Assembly: GCA_029204225.1 (NCBI GenBank)
Contig: CM055097.1
Coordinates: 69,554,572-69,618,571 of the forward strand
Direction of reading: 5' to 3'
DNA: 64,000 nucleotides
From: Diphasiastrum complanatum
Taxonomy: Eukaryota; Streptophyta; Lycopodiopsida; Lycopodiales; Lycopodiaceae
A program made the translations under genes and the position numbers. Shown here piece after piece: positions 32,672 to 44,941 of this stretch. Within the stretch, counting starts at the first letter, position 1. Each line of letters starts with the position of its first letter. Below the pieces are notes generated by a model, which was not told the DNA's origin, ran no database searches, and worked only from the letters and a program-made list of their open reading frames with translations.

Positions 32672-33678
32672 TGTGGAGTCTTATGATCTCACATTATCCA
32701 AATTTTGTCATATATTGTAAAAAATTTCAATTTCCATATATATAGAATGTGCTATAGTGCCTAAATACATGTAAAGTCCTATTTCGCACTTTGTAAATTC
32801 ATATTTTGAGTAGAAGTTGCGACGTTCTAAAGAGACGCAATAGAAGTTCAAAACCGACATTTGATGGTTCGTAAGTGACATTGAGGGTGAAGAACATTCC
32901 TATAAGGATCGCACTATGTGCGCTTTTCTACGCAGAGTTGAGTATGAATAGAGAGCAAAGAGCAAGTTCTTATAGCTTGAACATTCTTTCCTTCTGTTAT
33001 CTCTCACAGAATTACTTCTTATCATTTGTGCGAACACACTCTATTTAATTTGTGATTGATTGTAATACTGTTCTGTTTGCGTCACACACATTTCTTAAGT
33101 TATACTGAATTTCAGTTACTCTAACATGGATTTTTAGGCGACACCAGCAAATAATAATTCTGACTAATGTGCGTAGGGAATTAGCCAAAGCGGCTAAACA
33201 TATCTTTTAGCAGAAATTCCTTCAACTTTGAATGAGCTATGTGTTCAGATAATGGGATTGATTGAGGCTCTGTCTTGTTTGCTTCCTGCGATAAAAACTA
33301 ATTCTATGTGTTTGATTAAGAAGAACTTTTAGCTAATGTGATTCTGCTTGATGAATCTAATTGCTAGTTGCTATCAGTTCTGACTGTTTTCCTGATGTCT
33401 GAAGAGCCTGAAAGATAAAGTAATTCTTAAAATTACAGACCTTGACCAAATCGTTTCATCATTGGTGTTCCTGGATGCCAATTTATCCAAATATCTTTGG
33501 ATAACCAGATATGTCGTTGTAGTATTCATTGTGAACTTTATACACTCTAGTTTGTTTCATCATACATACATTTACCATGCAAAAGATGAGATTCTTCTCT
33601 CTCTTGGGAAACGATCAAACCTTTTATACTACGTAATTTGTTGATTTTGTGAAAATCTATAACGACTAGGCCACCACA
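32672..33678 (+). repeat. 3' LTR of Gypsy C
   Basis: 1007 bp from TGTGGAGTCTTATG, directly after the purine-rich GAGGAAGGGGATA, to GGCCACCACA. The last 69 bp match 18780-18848. The next base begins Gypsy E coding sequence. Confidence 0.8.
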
Positions 33679-36558
33679 AAGAGAACATGTCTAGTGTCCA
33701 ATCTGCTCACAGCATCACACTGCTAATGAATGTCCTCAACTGTGAAACCATTTTCCAACAGCCACCAAACCCACCATCTATCGAACATACCGCCCTTACC
33801 CTCCACAACAACCTGTGCCATGACCAGGGGTCTACCAACCACGACCAACTGCACCAAATCAATACCCATCACCACGTCAACAGTTTGTCATTAATCAACC
33901 TGCCCCACAACATGTTGTCCATTATCTTGATTCGAATACCATCCCAAATCCAAGACCCTATACTTGCACCCAACAAAACTCAGCAGCAGGCTATTCTTCC
34001 AAGAAGATTCAACCCCGATAGTTTATCCTCACCCATCTGAACAAATTCGGCTGCATCATCAATATCACCAGCAAATCTGCAATGCTGACCAACAATCTTC
34101 CACTTCCCATAAAGTACCTCACAAGCCCTTTGAAAGAAAAACCCTTGAAGGTACTACAGTCTGGGGAGATTTACTACAAGCCAATGTCACTCTTCCTTTT
34201 CATGTTCTCTGGAAGCATGCTGGCAAATGGAAACACCAGATTCAATCCAATAACACCACCAATCCTGAATGCCCTTACATCTAACCAATCTACTTAGCGA
34301 ACAAGACAACATCAAAATTCCAGCTACCCATCACCAATCACGTGAAGTTCTAGCTGTACTCGATGGTGGCTCCGGTGTCAATATCATTTTTACATCCCTC
34401 ATGATAGAATGGAATCTGAGAGACAAGCTAGCCAAACCACTTGTCAGCTTCAGATGGCTGATCAAAGTGTGGTCTGACCTACCAATTTTCTTTGACAAGT
34501 GTTGATCAAACTAGGAGGTCTCAAATTTTCTATCGATCTTGTAGTACTTGATATTTCCAATAATGCCTATTCATATGAATAACTAATTGGTTGTCTGTGG
34601 ATCAACAATGCATGAGTCATTCATGACTGGAGCAAAGGCCGAGTCACTTTTGAAAATCGTGACAGTTCTGTCACCATTGATTCAACAGGCAAACTCAAAC
34701 CTGCACATATCCATGATGAAGGGTCCTCGACCACCAACTCAGTGTTTGAACCATACCAGTCCAGCCACGTAAAAGGTCATTATGTTAAATCTACTGATAT
34801 CATAAACTGGAGTCACAGTCTAGCTACCATTGATTGTGTGAATGCTAATTATTGTGCTCAGCATCAGGATAATTGTACCTCTCCACTCCCGATAGATCAC
34901 GACCAATCACCTGATCTTGATACACCTATCATCAATATCAAATTTTATTGATATCCTTCCACACAATGATGAGTTACTAAATGTTGCATGGCTACCTACT
35001 AGCAAATCAGAAGATTTATTCGTCGATGACGGGAATGTCTTACGAATTCATAATTGTCCAGAAGATTTGGACATTTCTGATATTCAGATCCTCAATTACA
35101 TGGAGACACTTCCACTTAGGGCCTATCATGCTTCCAATGTGGAACCGGTTGCCAAGGTTACAACTGAAAAGCCTGAGACAAAATTCTACCGTGCCAAACG
35201 CCCACACTATCCATGGGATCTCTGTGAGGAGGAGACCATCTTTCAAATTGATGACAAGATCCTCCATGACGTACTACCCGTCCCTCATCCACACACCTCC
35301 CCATAGCCAAAGCCTCAAGCACATGTCCATGCAATGAAAGAGAAGATGAAAAAGCCACTTCAAATTCAACTGCTTGGTGACCTCACAATTGTTAAGGAAG
35401 CTCCTGAGATTGCCTCTGTTCCTACACCAACCCCCGAACGTCCCCAATCACCATCCCGGCAGGTGAAAGACAAAGCCCCCCTCGAATCTCCAGCCCATGA
35501 TATTCCTACATACTTTAAAGACTATACGATCGAGGATGTCACAATCCAATTACCCCAAGCTCAATGTGAGCCAAATCGTAATTCTCCCTAGGAAGGCCCT
35601 GCACAAACAATCACCCTTTCTTTGAGTGAGCCAAATGAAACCAACGAATATTTTGTCCACGTCGTAGCTCATCTCAATCGCGAACAACGCATCCGGCTTG
35701 AAAATCTCTTGCGAAAATATTAACATGTCTTTGCATGGACCTATAAAGACATGAAAGGCATCTCACCCCAAGTAGTTGTGCATTGTATCCTGCTTAAACC
35801 AGGTGCGAGGCCAACTGCTAGTCGTCCATATAGATACAATCCAATCTATAAGGCCAAGATCAAAGAAGAATTACAACGCCCCTTAGAGCAGGATTTATCT
35901 ATGAAATCGAGCATACTGAGTAGGTCTCCCCAATTGTTCGATCGTTCCCAAGAGAAATGAAAAACTTCGCATCTATGTCGAATTTAAGAAACTTAACGCC
36001 GTCACCGAACGTCATCATTCTCCATTACCTTTCGGAGAATCCATCTTAGAAAATCTAGCATGAGATGAGGCTTACTCCTTCTTAGATGGCTTTAGCGGAT
36101 AAATATGATCCAAATTGCTGAAGAAGATAAGATAAAACTGCTTTTGCCACAAAATGGGAAACCTTCTGCTGGAAAGTCATGCCTTTTGGTCTCTACAATG
36201 CCCTAGAACCTTCCAACGTGTTATGCAAATGGCCTTTTCTCAACAGATGGGCGATACCCTAGAGGTTTACTTGGACAATTTAGGTGCACATTCAGAAGAA
36301 ACACGCCATCTATTTGGGCTCAAAAAATTTTTTATCCAATGTCAACGCTTCGGCATCTCCCTTAATCCTGAAAAAAGCCAGATTTGGGTAACACATGGTA
36401 TTGTGTTAGGACATATTATTTCCCAAAATGGCATTGCCACTGACCCCAAAAAGATCTTTATCATTCAAAATCTACCGAAACCGCGTACGATACGCAAAGT
36501 TTACTCTTTCATTGGCCACGCCAACTACTATATCTACAATGCCATCCTACAACTTTAG
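33679..36558 (+). pseudogene. Gypsy E gag end, protease and RT, heavily broken
   Basis: Related to Gypsy F. A Pro-rich gag tail (33700-33960) lies in a frame with stops. Protease is at about 34340-34500 with LDGGSGVNIIF; its last block GCLWINNA at about 34590 stands where GRPW is usual. A linker (34900-35590) shares DLDTPI and HDIPTYFKDYTIEDV with the F linker. RT begins at about 35660 (HVFAWTYKDM) and runs with frameshifts to GIATDPKKIFIIQNLP and SFIGHANYY; the YLDD box reads YLDN. The RT thumb, RNase H and integrase are missing. It starts abruptly at the C LTR, so C probably inserted into it. Confidence 0.78.
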
Positions 36559-37040
36559 TAGAAAAATCAATGATTGGTGGCTAAATCTGCTCAAAAACAA
36601 CAACAGATTGATAACCTCACCACGTACAATTAACAACAGCCATAGATGCTCAGCCACCTACAAAGCCAACTCTAGCTGAAAATCTCTCACATGCAAGCTG
36701 TCATCAACAACATCACAGTAGAACGAGGGGCTGTCACAGATGCCCAAGCCACATGTTCCGCTATGAAGGAACAACTGGACATGGTCGATTTGAATGATTT
36801 CGCACCACTAGCTATTCCTGAGGGAACCCAAAGTCCAGTGGGATCATATAAGCAGTTGGCCCAAAAGTTGCAAGCCACGATGGAACAGCACATTGAACTC
36901 CAACAATCATACACGGCTTCCGTCTAGGCCCTCAACCAACACATAGCCACTTTGGAAGAATGATTGAAGGCGGCCGCTCAATCCACACATTTTGTCCATG
37001 CAGAGTCTAAAATACTGCAAGATTCAAGGTCCATAAACCA
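36559..37040 (+). pseudogene. Coiled-coil Gln-rich ORF remnant after Gypsy E
   Basis: After the RT of E breaks off, a plus-strand frame (best block 36691-36927) encodes a Gln-rich, heptad-like protein: GSYKQLAQKLQATMEQHIEL and, after a TAG, ALNQHIATLEE. It may be the 3' accessory ORF of E, brought next to RT by a deletion, in parallel with the coiled-coil ORF of C. No domain is recognised. Confidence 0.45.
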
Positions 37041-38432
37041 TTGGTAATTAAAGAGTGAACACATACCAAAATGACAATCATATGCCACCCCATTTAGATC
37101 CTTATCCAAATCATTTATTAGTTAACTCATAAATCTTCCTTAGAAAGATATGTTAACTGTGCAAGTATATGTCAAAACAATACTTGATCATATGTTCATG
37201 TTCACTGACTAGGTTAAGTGCACCAAACAACCCTAGTAATCAGAAATACATAGTAGATTCATACAAGATTAATCGTGCACATATGTGAATAATGTCACTA
37301 TGACCCAGTACATAAACACATTCTTATTTGGGAGATTCTTCCAGGACCCACATATGTTACTCACATATCTCACTGAGATCTTGTAACTCGACTACAAAAT
37401 AATTTATATTTCTCATGAGTAAATAACATATCCAAAAAATCTCTAAGATGAATAACATTCACTCTCAATAGTTTTCCAATCCAACTTGCCTCTAATTACA
37501 TAAACCCCTCTCTGATCCTAGTACTAAACTAAGATTAGGTTGATCCAATACAAAACTCTCAGACTTAAATCCTGATCAAACTTACTTCTATTCCAATCAA
37601 AATGGAATTAGTAACCTTTGACCTTGCACTGTACTACTTAAATATCAAATCTGTCCTAGTTCCAGATTGTCCACAAAATCCCTAGAGAATTTCTCTTATT
37701 CGAAAAGTTCCAATTAGGTATCTTACCCTGAATATATCCGAAATTACTTTCAGATCAAATCAAATTTCTATACCACATCTGGTTCTCTTCCGAAAACTAT
37801 GCAACCCACAGATTCCCAAATAGAATTTTTTCCCACCACTTCACCCCTCCTTTTAAAGAAATTATCAATTTCAATAAAAGTTAACTAGAAAGATAATATA
37901 TGAAAATATCCAAATCCAAGAAAAGTAAGTAAATAAGTGCTTCCACTAATAGGAATTTAAAAAAAAGAAATTGAATTCATTTTCAGCTAAATCCTATGGT
38001 GAATTATATTCAAAAGATCAGACTAGTAGTGTTTTTTAGTAGTAGTTAATCAGTTATTCAGCCCAAATATAGGATAGAAATGAAATTGTTTTAGATTTTT
38101 TCCTACAGTAATTAAATTTTTAAACATTTACTAATGTCGTTACGTCTTCTTGATACCTTAGCTGGAAGATTTTCAGGAAACTGAAAATTCTAAGGAGGGA
38201 AGAAGAGTGGACATCAATGATAGTAAGTGTGATAGAAAATTGTATTTCACAATTAGGATTTTAGTAATCCCAGTAAATAATTGCTTAATACCAGATATTA
38301 ATTTCTTGGGTAGGATTCATTTAGTTGAATTCATAATTTATATCTTTGTAACCATTGAGGTATCCACAGTTTTGGATGTCAATTGTGATGTTAGAAGTAG
38401 AATTTGATACATAAATTACATTGGATCTGTTA
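37041..38432. other. About 1.4 kb without a recognisable gene
   Basis: AT-rich. The 38207-38407 frame has no domain. The last part continues beyond element G at 43902, so it is G's target DNA. No LTR borders or RNA gene seen. Confidence 0.5.
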
Positions 38433-38437
38433 ATTGA
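38433..38437. repeat. Target site duplication of element G, left copy (ATTGA)
   Basis: ATTGA precedes the 5' LTR and recurs at 43897-43901 after the 3' LTR. Confidence 0.92.
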
Positions 38438-39117
38438 TGTTAAAAATTCACAATTCTAGCTTGACTAGTTTTGGTCATATGACTTGTAAATAGTTAGATG
38501 ATCATGATGTGTCTTGTCACACGTGCCAAATAGCATAGGATTCCATTCATAAGGATGTTCTCAAGTAGACCTAAGTGTTAGAGCCTTTGGAATGAGTCCA
38601 AATTATGCTTAGATACAAGGGAGAAAACATAGGAGCTATTTTTGGTAATTTTTGCATTGTTGATGGATCTCCAAGATTCCAACCCTAACTTGGTAGGGAT
38701 GAAAGATCCACCAAAATTAGCATTAGGGATAGGTTTAGGGATACTCATACCTGCCCAAAACCGTGATGGATCATGTATATATAGGTGATGATATCTCACC
38801 AAAATCAATCAAGCAATTTCATGTTTTCTCTCATAATGGTGCAATTGCTCTCTATGTTCATAATTGTTTGAGTACTTGTGATTACTAATGATTATAGGAT
38901 TGAATGTAGGTCTGGTGTACAGTACTCAGACTGTGGAAGGCCGTACTTTCACACGTGTGAAGCCTTCTTCAAGGATTTGGGCCATTTAGTGAGGTTCAAG
39001 CATAGATTTTTGATGGATTTTGATGGTTCAACTTGTGCTAATCTTATGAAATCATAATCTATTGTTTCCCTCATCATTTCAAGTGTTTTAGGATCCTTAT
39101 TTGCTGTAATTTTTACA
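38438..39117 (+). repeat. 5' LTR of element G
   Basis: 680 bp from TGTTAAAAATTCACAATTC to GATTTTTACA-like end (TAATTTTTACA). Palindrome CACACGTGTG at 38950-38959. Confidence 0.94.
38774..38783 (+). promoter_or_regulatory. TATA box candidate in the G LTR
   Basis: TGTATATATA, in the middle of the LTR, conserved in the 3' LTR at 43551-43560. A transcription start some 30 bp downstream would give a U3 of about 370 bp. Confidence 0.5.
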
Positions 39118-39130
39118 TGGTATCAGAGCC
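39118..39130 (+). promoter_or_regulatory. Primer binding site of element G (tRNA-iMet)
   Basis: TGGTATCAGAGCC starts at the first base after the 5' LTR. It matches the Copia consensus exactly. Confidence 0.93.
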
Positions 39131-39928
39131 TAAAGGCTGAAATGAGCTAAATCCTTGGTTTTCATTCAATTTGATCACAATTTTTGATCTAAATCTTGTG
39201 TAGATTGGATCTTACCATCTAGTATTGATTCTAGAACTCAAAGTTAGTCAAATACATTGGAGATTGGTGTTGTGTGACTTCATTTGCAGTTGTTTAGGTG
39301 TCTAAAACCAGAGGCAAAGTTGAATTCAATTCACATTACCAAGATAGCAAGTTTTGCTTGCTCCAAGCATTGATTTCTAAGCGAGTTTTGGAGGTGATTT
39401 CATAGAGGAGGATTTCTAGCATTCAAGGAGAGGGAAGGTCAGAGTTTTGGGGACTCTTCAAGGCTGTTCTAAGGTGTAGTAGACACCTCCTAAAGTGATT
39501 TAGGCTCAGTCCAACCATTGCTTGACTTATGCACCAAATTAGATCAATTTTTCATCAATTTTGATCATTTTTTGCTTGTGATTGGATAGTAGATTGTGTT
39601 ACATCCTCATTAAGTTCCATTTAGATCTTTTACAAGTGATTTTGGAAGTATATTAGGCTACTGAAAGTCACTCTTGATCAGATCATTTGGAAGTTTTAAT
39701 GTTCTTTATAGAAAGAGGGGCAATTCTACTAGTATTGTCTACTTCAATCAAGCAAGTGCATTGTTTCTAGTATTCTATGATTTGATTTTGTTAGAGATCA
39801 TTCTTAGATCTTTATAGGAGGTCTATTACTGATCTTTTCAGGTCCCTAAGAAGTGGGATAAGTTAGACCTTCAATCAAATCAATAGACGTAACCTTCATT
39901 TGTGTCAAGTTCTTGATTAGGAGACTAG
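39131..39928 (+). other. Untranslated leader of element G
   Basis: About 800 bp between primer site and gag ATG. No long frame and no repeat seen; packaging signals would be expected here but cannot be recognised. Confidence 0.6.
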
Positions 39929-42397
39929 ATGGCATCTATAAATGCATATCTTTTGGATACTAATGAAAGGCTCAACAAAACTAACTATTCCATATGGAAA
40001 GTTAGAACGGAATCCATCATGATCATGCAAGATCTGATGGAAATTGTAAATGGTAAGGAGGGTGAACCTATTCATCCTCAAGAAAAAGCCAAATACATCA
40101 AGAGGTGCAATGTTGCATTACATTGCATAAAAATGAATGTTGCAAATGAACTCTTAAGAGAGGTAGGAGATTGCACTTCAGCTCAAGATGCTTGGGAGAC
40201 TTTGCAAAATGTCTATGAATCCAAGAACCAAACTAGAATGTTATCTTTGAATAATCAAATCTTTAGAAGCTATCAAAAGAAAGGAGAGAGTGCACATACT
40301 TTTGTCCTAAGAGTAAAGGAATTGAACAAAGAGCTAGCCTTTATAGGTGATCCTATCAAGGATGAAGAGCTTGTTCAACTCATATTGAATGGACTAGGCT
40401 TTGAATTTGACAATTTGGTTCAGGGATATGCAATTATGGGTAAGCTACCCATACTTGAAGAACTCCAAGGCACACTCATGGCCGAGGAATCAAGAAGGAG
40501 CCAAATGCAAGAGAGGATGGATAGGCTTTCCATCCAAGGTGGAGATGACCAAGCTCTCTTCACCAAAGGCAAAGGCAAGTCCAAAGGCAAATGATCAACA
40601 TTCAAGAAGTCTACAAAGCTTGAGGATCAAGAAGGACCCTCAAAGGCATCTCCAATAACCACCAAAGTCAAGAAGGACAAATCAAAGGTGAAGTGCTACT
40701 ATTGTAGCAAGATGGGGCATTATGCCTCGGAATGCTTCAAGAGGAAGCAAGATCAAAGCCAAGCCAGCATGAACAAAGAGGAGGAGGAGGAGAGTTCACA
40801 TGAGGACTCTCTCATGATGTCCATATTTTCTTCAACAAGCTTCAAAGGAGAAGATCCTTGGTGGATTGACTCGGGTGCTAGTTCACACATGACTAGTAAA
40901 AGGGAGTTTTTCTCTTCCCTCTTATCTTGTGATGGACCTATAAAGTCTATCTATACAGCAAATGATGAAGCTTGTAAGATTGAAGGAGTTGGTAGCATTC
41001 CCCTTTGCTTAGGATCTTCCAAAAAGATCAACATAGAAGGTGTTTTGTACATTCCTACAATAACAAAGAATCTACTAAGTGTTGGCCATATGGTAGACAA
41101 TGGTTTCAATGTTGACTTTGCTTCAAATGAATGTTTCATCAAGAAGAAGGGTAAGATAGTGGCTAAGGGCACTAGACTTGGCAAACTTTATAAGTTGGAT
41201 GCATTTGTGGATACTAATGTTGTCATGTTGGCTGAGAAGAGCAAGATATCTACCTTTACTTTATGGCACAAAAGACTTGGACATGTCAACTCGGGTTCCA
41301 TGGAGGCTATGATCAAGGAGGAGTATGCTTTAGGCCTACCAAGGTCTATTGGGAAGGAAGACAAGGTTTGTGAAGCTTGTGCCTTATCCAAGGCACATAA
41401 GAAGGTGTTTCCTAACTCCATCACAAAGTCATCTCATCCTCTTGAACTCATACACTCGGATGTGCACATTGCTAGCACCAAATCTAATGGAGGTTCATCC
41501 ATGTTCTTAACCTTCATTGATGACTACTCAAGATATTGTTGGGTGTTCTTACTTTCCTTCAAGTCTCAAGTATTTGATACTTTTGTAAAGTTCAAGTTGT
41601 TTGTGGAAAAGTATCATAATCATAGCATCAAGATTCTTAGAAGTGACAATGGTGAAGAATTCATCTCCAATGAGTTCAAGGCCTTTTGTGAGGAGGAAGG
41701 GATCAAGAAAGAGACTTCTTGTCCTTAAACTCCTCAACAAAATGGAGTTGCTGAAAGAAGGAATAGAACATTATGTGAATGTTCTAAGGCTTTAAGATTA
41801 GATGCTTGTTTGCCCAAATCCTTTTGGGGTGAGTCTCTTGTATGTGCAAACTACTTGATGAATAGGGTGTCTTACAAAGCAATTGAAGGCAAAACTCCTT
41901 ATGAGATGTTGTATGGAAAGAGACCCAATCTTAATCACTTGAAAGTTTTTGGGTGTATATGTTATGTGCATGTGCCAATGGAAACAAGAACCAAGGAGGA
42001 TCCATCTTCCACAAGAGGGATCATGCTTGGATATGCAAGCTCAAGCAAGGGCTACAAAGTCTATCTCCCATCCTTGAACAAATTTGTTGTTTCAAGGGAT
42101 GTCATCTTTGATGAACATCATATGCATATGCTTGAAGAAGGCTCAAGTGCTCCAACAATCAAGAAGAAGATGGTCGAGGAGCAAGATCTTGGTTTTGAGG
42201 AGGAGCTCATGGAGGAGCAAGCACCAAACCCACCTATCACACCAAGGAGATCTTCAAGGGCAAAAGTGGAGCCATCAAGGCTCACATATCAAGGCAAAGG
42301 ACAGCAAGTTGAGGGTATCTCGTCCACTTCTTATGCTTTATCTAGTTTTGAAGAACCATCTAATGTTGAAGATGCATTGAACTCCAAAGAATGGTAG
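39929..42397 (+). pseudogene. Element G gag-protease-integrase, two in-frame stops
   Basis: ATG 39929 (MASINAYLLDTNERLNKTNY). One frame of about 820 codons with TGA 40592-40594 and TAA 41726-41728. The order is Copia gag (UBN2 type); CCHC knuckle CYYCSKMGHYASEC; retropepsin WWIDSGASSHMTS; GAG-pre-integrase WHKRLGHVNSGSMEAM with CEACALSKAH; integrase core with LIHSDVH, FIDDYSRYCW, LRSDNGEEF and TPQQNGVAE, so catalytic D, D and E are present; integrase C-terminal KVFGCICYVHVP and GYKVYLPSLNKFVVSRDVIF; linker RRSSRAKVEPSRLTYQ. It ends at the RT start (NSKEW), where a deletion changes frame. This is the most complete Copia integrase in the window. Confidence 0.92.
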
Positions 42398-43200
42398 ACT
42401 ATGAGGAAACTTTTGCACCCGTGGCCAAGATGGTCACAATAAGGCTAATCATTGCACTTGCATCACATTTTGGATGGATTCTATGTCAAATGGATGTCTC
42501 TAATGCTTTCTTGAATGGTTTTTTGGAAGAGGATATCTATATGGAGCAGCCACAAGGGTTCATCAAGCATGGAATGGAGATCAAAGTATTCCATCTCCAA
42601 AGAAGCATCTATGGCTTGAAGCAAGCCTCGAGATCTTGGAATTCAAGACTACATTGCTATCTTATTTCACTTTCTTTTGTTCAAAGTGAATATGATCCCA
42701 CTTTGATTAACCTTCATGCATTTAGTGATTCAGATTTTGCAGGGGACAAGAGGGATAGGAAATCAACAAGTGCCTATTCAACTTTCATAGGAGAAGATGT
42801 GGTTTCATGTCTTTCAAAAAAGCAAGAAACTATATCTCTATCTTCAACTGAGGTCGAGTACAAAGCTTTGACAACCTCTACAAAGGAGGTACTTTGGATC
42901 AAGAGATTATTGGTGGAGCTAAAGATCATGGATTCAGAGGAGGCACCAATCATCTACAATGACAATATATCAGCCCAACACCTTGCATCTAACCCAATCT
43001 TCCATGCAAGATCTAAGCACATTGAGATATGCCATCACTTTGTGAGAGAAATGGTGCAAGCCAAGGAGATTGCTTTGGAGCATATTCCAAGCAATGAATG
43101 TGTAGCTGATCTACTTACTAAACCACTTCAAAAGACACCTTATATGAAGTTCAGATCTTCACTTGGAGTGATTAGTAAAGCAATGATTGAACCAAGCTAG
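42391..43200 (+). pseudogene. Element G RT fragment joined to RNase H
   Basis: Opens in RT at VDYEETFAPVAKMVTIR and goes on through MDVSNAFLNGFLEEDIYMEQ and IYGLKQASRSWNSR to SEYDPTLI, then jumps straight to the RNase H start (HAFSDSDFAGDKRDRKST). The stretch with YVDD and the RT thumb is missing, as is the RT N-terminus before VDYEE. RNase H then runs SSTEVEYKALTTSTKEVLW, YNDNISAQHLASNP, HARSKHIE and VADLLTKPL to a stop at 43200. The jump keeps the frame. A protein from it could not polymerise DNA. Confidence 0.92.
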
Positions 43201-43214
43201 ATAGTGAGGAGGAG

Positions 43215-43896
43215 TGTTAAAAATTCACAATTCTAGCTTGACTAGTTTTGGTCATATGACTTGTAAATAGTTAGATGGTCATGATGTGGCTTGTCACACG
43301 TGCCAAATAGCATAGGATTCCATTCATAAGGATGTTCTCAAGTAGACCTAAGTGTTAGAACCATTGGAATGAGTCCAAATTATGCTTAGATACAAGGGAG
43401 AAAAAATAGGAGCTATTTTTGGTAATTTTTGCATTGTTGATGGATCTCCAAGATTCCAACCCTAACTTGGTAGGGATGAAAGATCCACAAAAATTAGCAT
43501 TAGGGATAGGTTTAGGGCTACTCATACCTGCCCAAAACCGTGATGGATCATGTATATATAGGTGATGATATCTCACCAAAATCAATCAAGCAATTTCATG
43601 TTTTTTCTCTCATAATGATGCAATTGCTCTCTATGTTCATAATTGTTTGAGTACTTGTGATTACTTATGATTATAGGATTGAATGTAGGTCTGGTGTACA
43701 GTACTCAGACTGTGGGAGGCCTTACTTTCACACGTGTGAAGCCTTCTTCAAGGATTTGGGCCATTTAGTGAGGTTCAAGCATAGATTTTTGATGGATTTT
43801 GATGGTTCAACTTGTGCTAATCTTATGAAATCATAATCTATTGTTTCCCTCATCATTTCAAGTGTTTTAGGATCCTTATTTGCTGTGATTTTTACA
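43215..43896 (+). repeat. 3' LTR of element G
   Basis: 682 bp, TGTTAAAAATTC to GATTTTTACA, followed by ATTGA. Palindrome CACACGTGTG at 43729-43738; TATA candidate at 43551-43560. Confidence 0.94.
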
Positions 43897-43901
43897 ATTG
43901 A

Positions 43902-44204
43902 TAGAAGCTTGTCCCTAGAGTTGATGTTCTTGGATCCAGGGGGATTTGAAGCTTATCATTAACCTGTAAGGATCATAATGTAGTGTTGGACCGTGTTAAT
44001 TCTTTTGTTTAGATCACAAGATCAGGTGTGGATTTGGATATCCATTTGATAGGCATGCCAGTCATCCAAATAAAGAAATTCTCCAGTGTTTGGGAACAAG
44101 AGATAATATCCTATAATGCTTTCTAATCAAAGGTGACGTTTGTCTTTTATATATGAAATAGATACTGATATAGGAGTCGAAGCTAAAGCATCCATGGCTT
44201 CAGA
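43902..44204. other. Short spacer between elements G and D
   Basis: About 300 bp of unassigned target DNA; no motif seen. Confidence 0.5.
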
Positions 44205-44930
44205 TTAGGCACAAGAAAACTCTCTTTTAATGCCTTCAAGCTCACAAAAAACTTGAAATTTATTGGAGATATATTCACCACTTCCATCACTTCTAAGAGC
44301 TTTAATCTTGAATGAGAATTGCTTCTCTACATAGGCTTTGAAAATAAGGAAATGATCAAACACCATAGATTTAGAAGCAAGAAGATATATCCAAGTGAAT
44401 CTTGTGTAATCATCAATGAAAGTAACAAAACAAGTGGCACCTCCCTTGCTTGTAGTTGATGAGAAATGCACATCCGAGTGGATTAACTCCAAAGGATGCT
44501 TGCTTTTGATAGAAGATCTTGTAAATGGCTTTTTGTGAGATTTAGCAATAGCACAAGCCTCACAAGGCTTGATCTTCTTGGAGAGTGACTTTGGCAAGCC
44601 AATTGCTTTGGATTCTTTGATCATAGAGAGCATGGATTTGTAGTTGGGATGTCCCAACCTCCTATGCCATAATTCCTCCATAGAGAGCTTGTTCACAAGA
44701 GCAACATTACAATCATTCACATACTCATTTGGATCTAGTTTATAGATGCCACCAAATCTAGATCCTAATGCAAGTATCTCATCATTCTTCTTGATAGTGC
44801 AAGTATCAACATTGAATTTCACATCAAGGCCATTATCAAGCAATTGGCCAACACTAATAAGATTCTTGGTAAGCTTAGGTACATAAAGAACTTTAGAGAG
44901 AGAAAGAACTTTAGAGGATGCAAGCTTCAA
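44205..44930 (-). pseudogene. Element D protease end, GAG-pre-integrase and integrase core
   Basis: LTKNLISVGQLLDNG, then WHRRLGHPNYKSMLSM, CEACAIAKSHKK, LIHSDVHFSS, FIDDYTRFTWIYLLASKS and KAYVEKQFSFKIKALRS. The usual DNGGEY box around the second catalytic Asp reads DGSGEY. The frame ends at REFSCA with TAA, just before the conserved Gln-Gln-Asn-Gly block with the catalytic Glu; similarity to Copia ends there. Confidence 0.87.
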
Positions 44931-44941
44931 GGGAATGTTCC

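Larger units (their letters stand above)
18780..33678 (+). mobile_element. Gypsy element C: Athila/Tat-like, interrupted by Copia B
   Basis: Non-chromovirus Ty3/Gypsy element on the plus strand. It comprises a 5' LTR remnant, a tRNA-Asp-like primer site, gag with three zinc knuckles, two retropepsin-like domains, an RT N-terminus, then Copia B in place of the rest of RT and RNase H, then integrase, a long 3' accessory region and a 1007-bp 3' LTR. The integrase has no chromodomain and ends in a GKLHTRWMGSYKV block as in Athila/Tat elements. Frames are broken mostly by TAG. Leaving out B, the element would be about 9.3 kb plus the lost part. Confidence 0.85.
38438..43896 (+). mobile_element. 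Copia element G: complete ends, RT palm deleted
   Basis: 5.46 kb with LTRs of 680 and 682 bp that differ at only a few bases, a perfect 5-bp duplication, a perfect tRNA-iMet primer site and a purine tract (GTGAGGAGGAG) before the 3' LTR. The reading frame from gag through integrase has two in-frame stops. RT is cut twice and lacks the YVDD box; RNase H is nearly whole. The near-identical LTRs indicate a young insertion of an element that could not make its own RT, so it was probably copied in trans. Confidence 0.94.

Noticed and set aside
38578-38808. Minus-strand 76-codon frame, repeated at 43355-43585
   Set aside because: Both lie at the same place in the two LTRs of G, so this is one chance frame seen twice.
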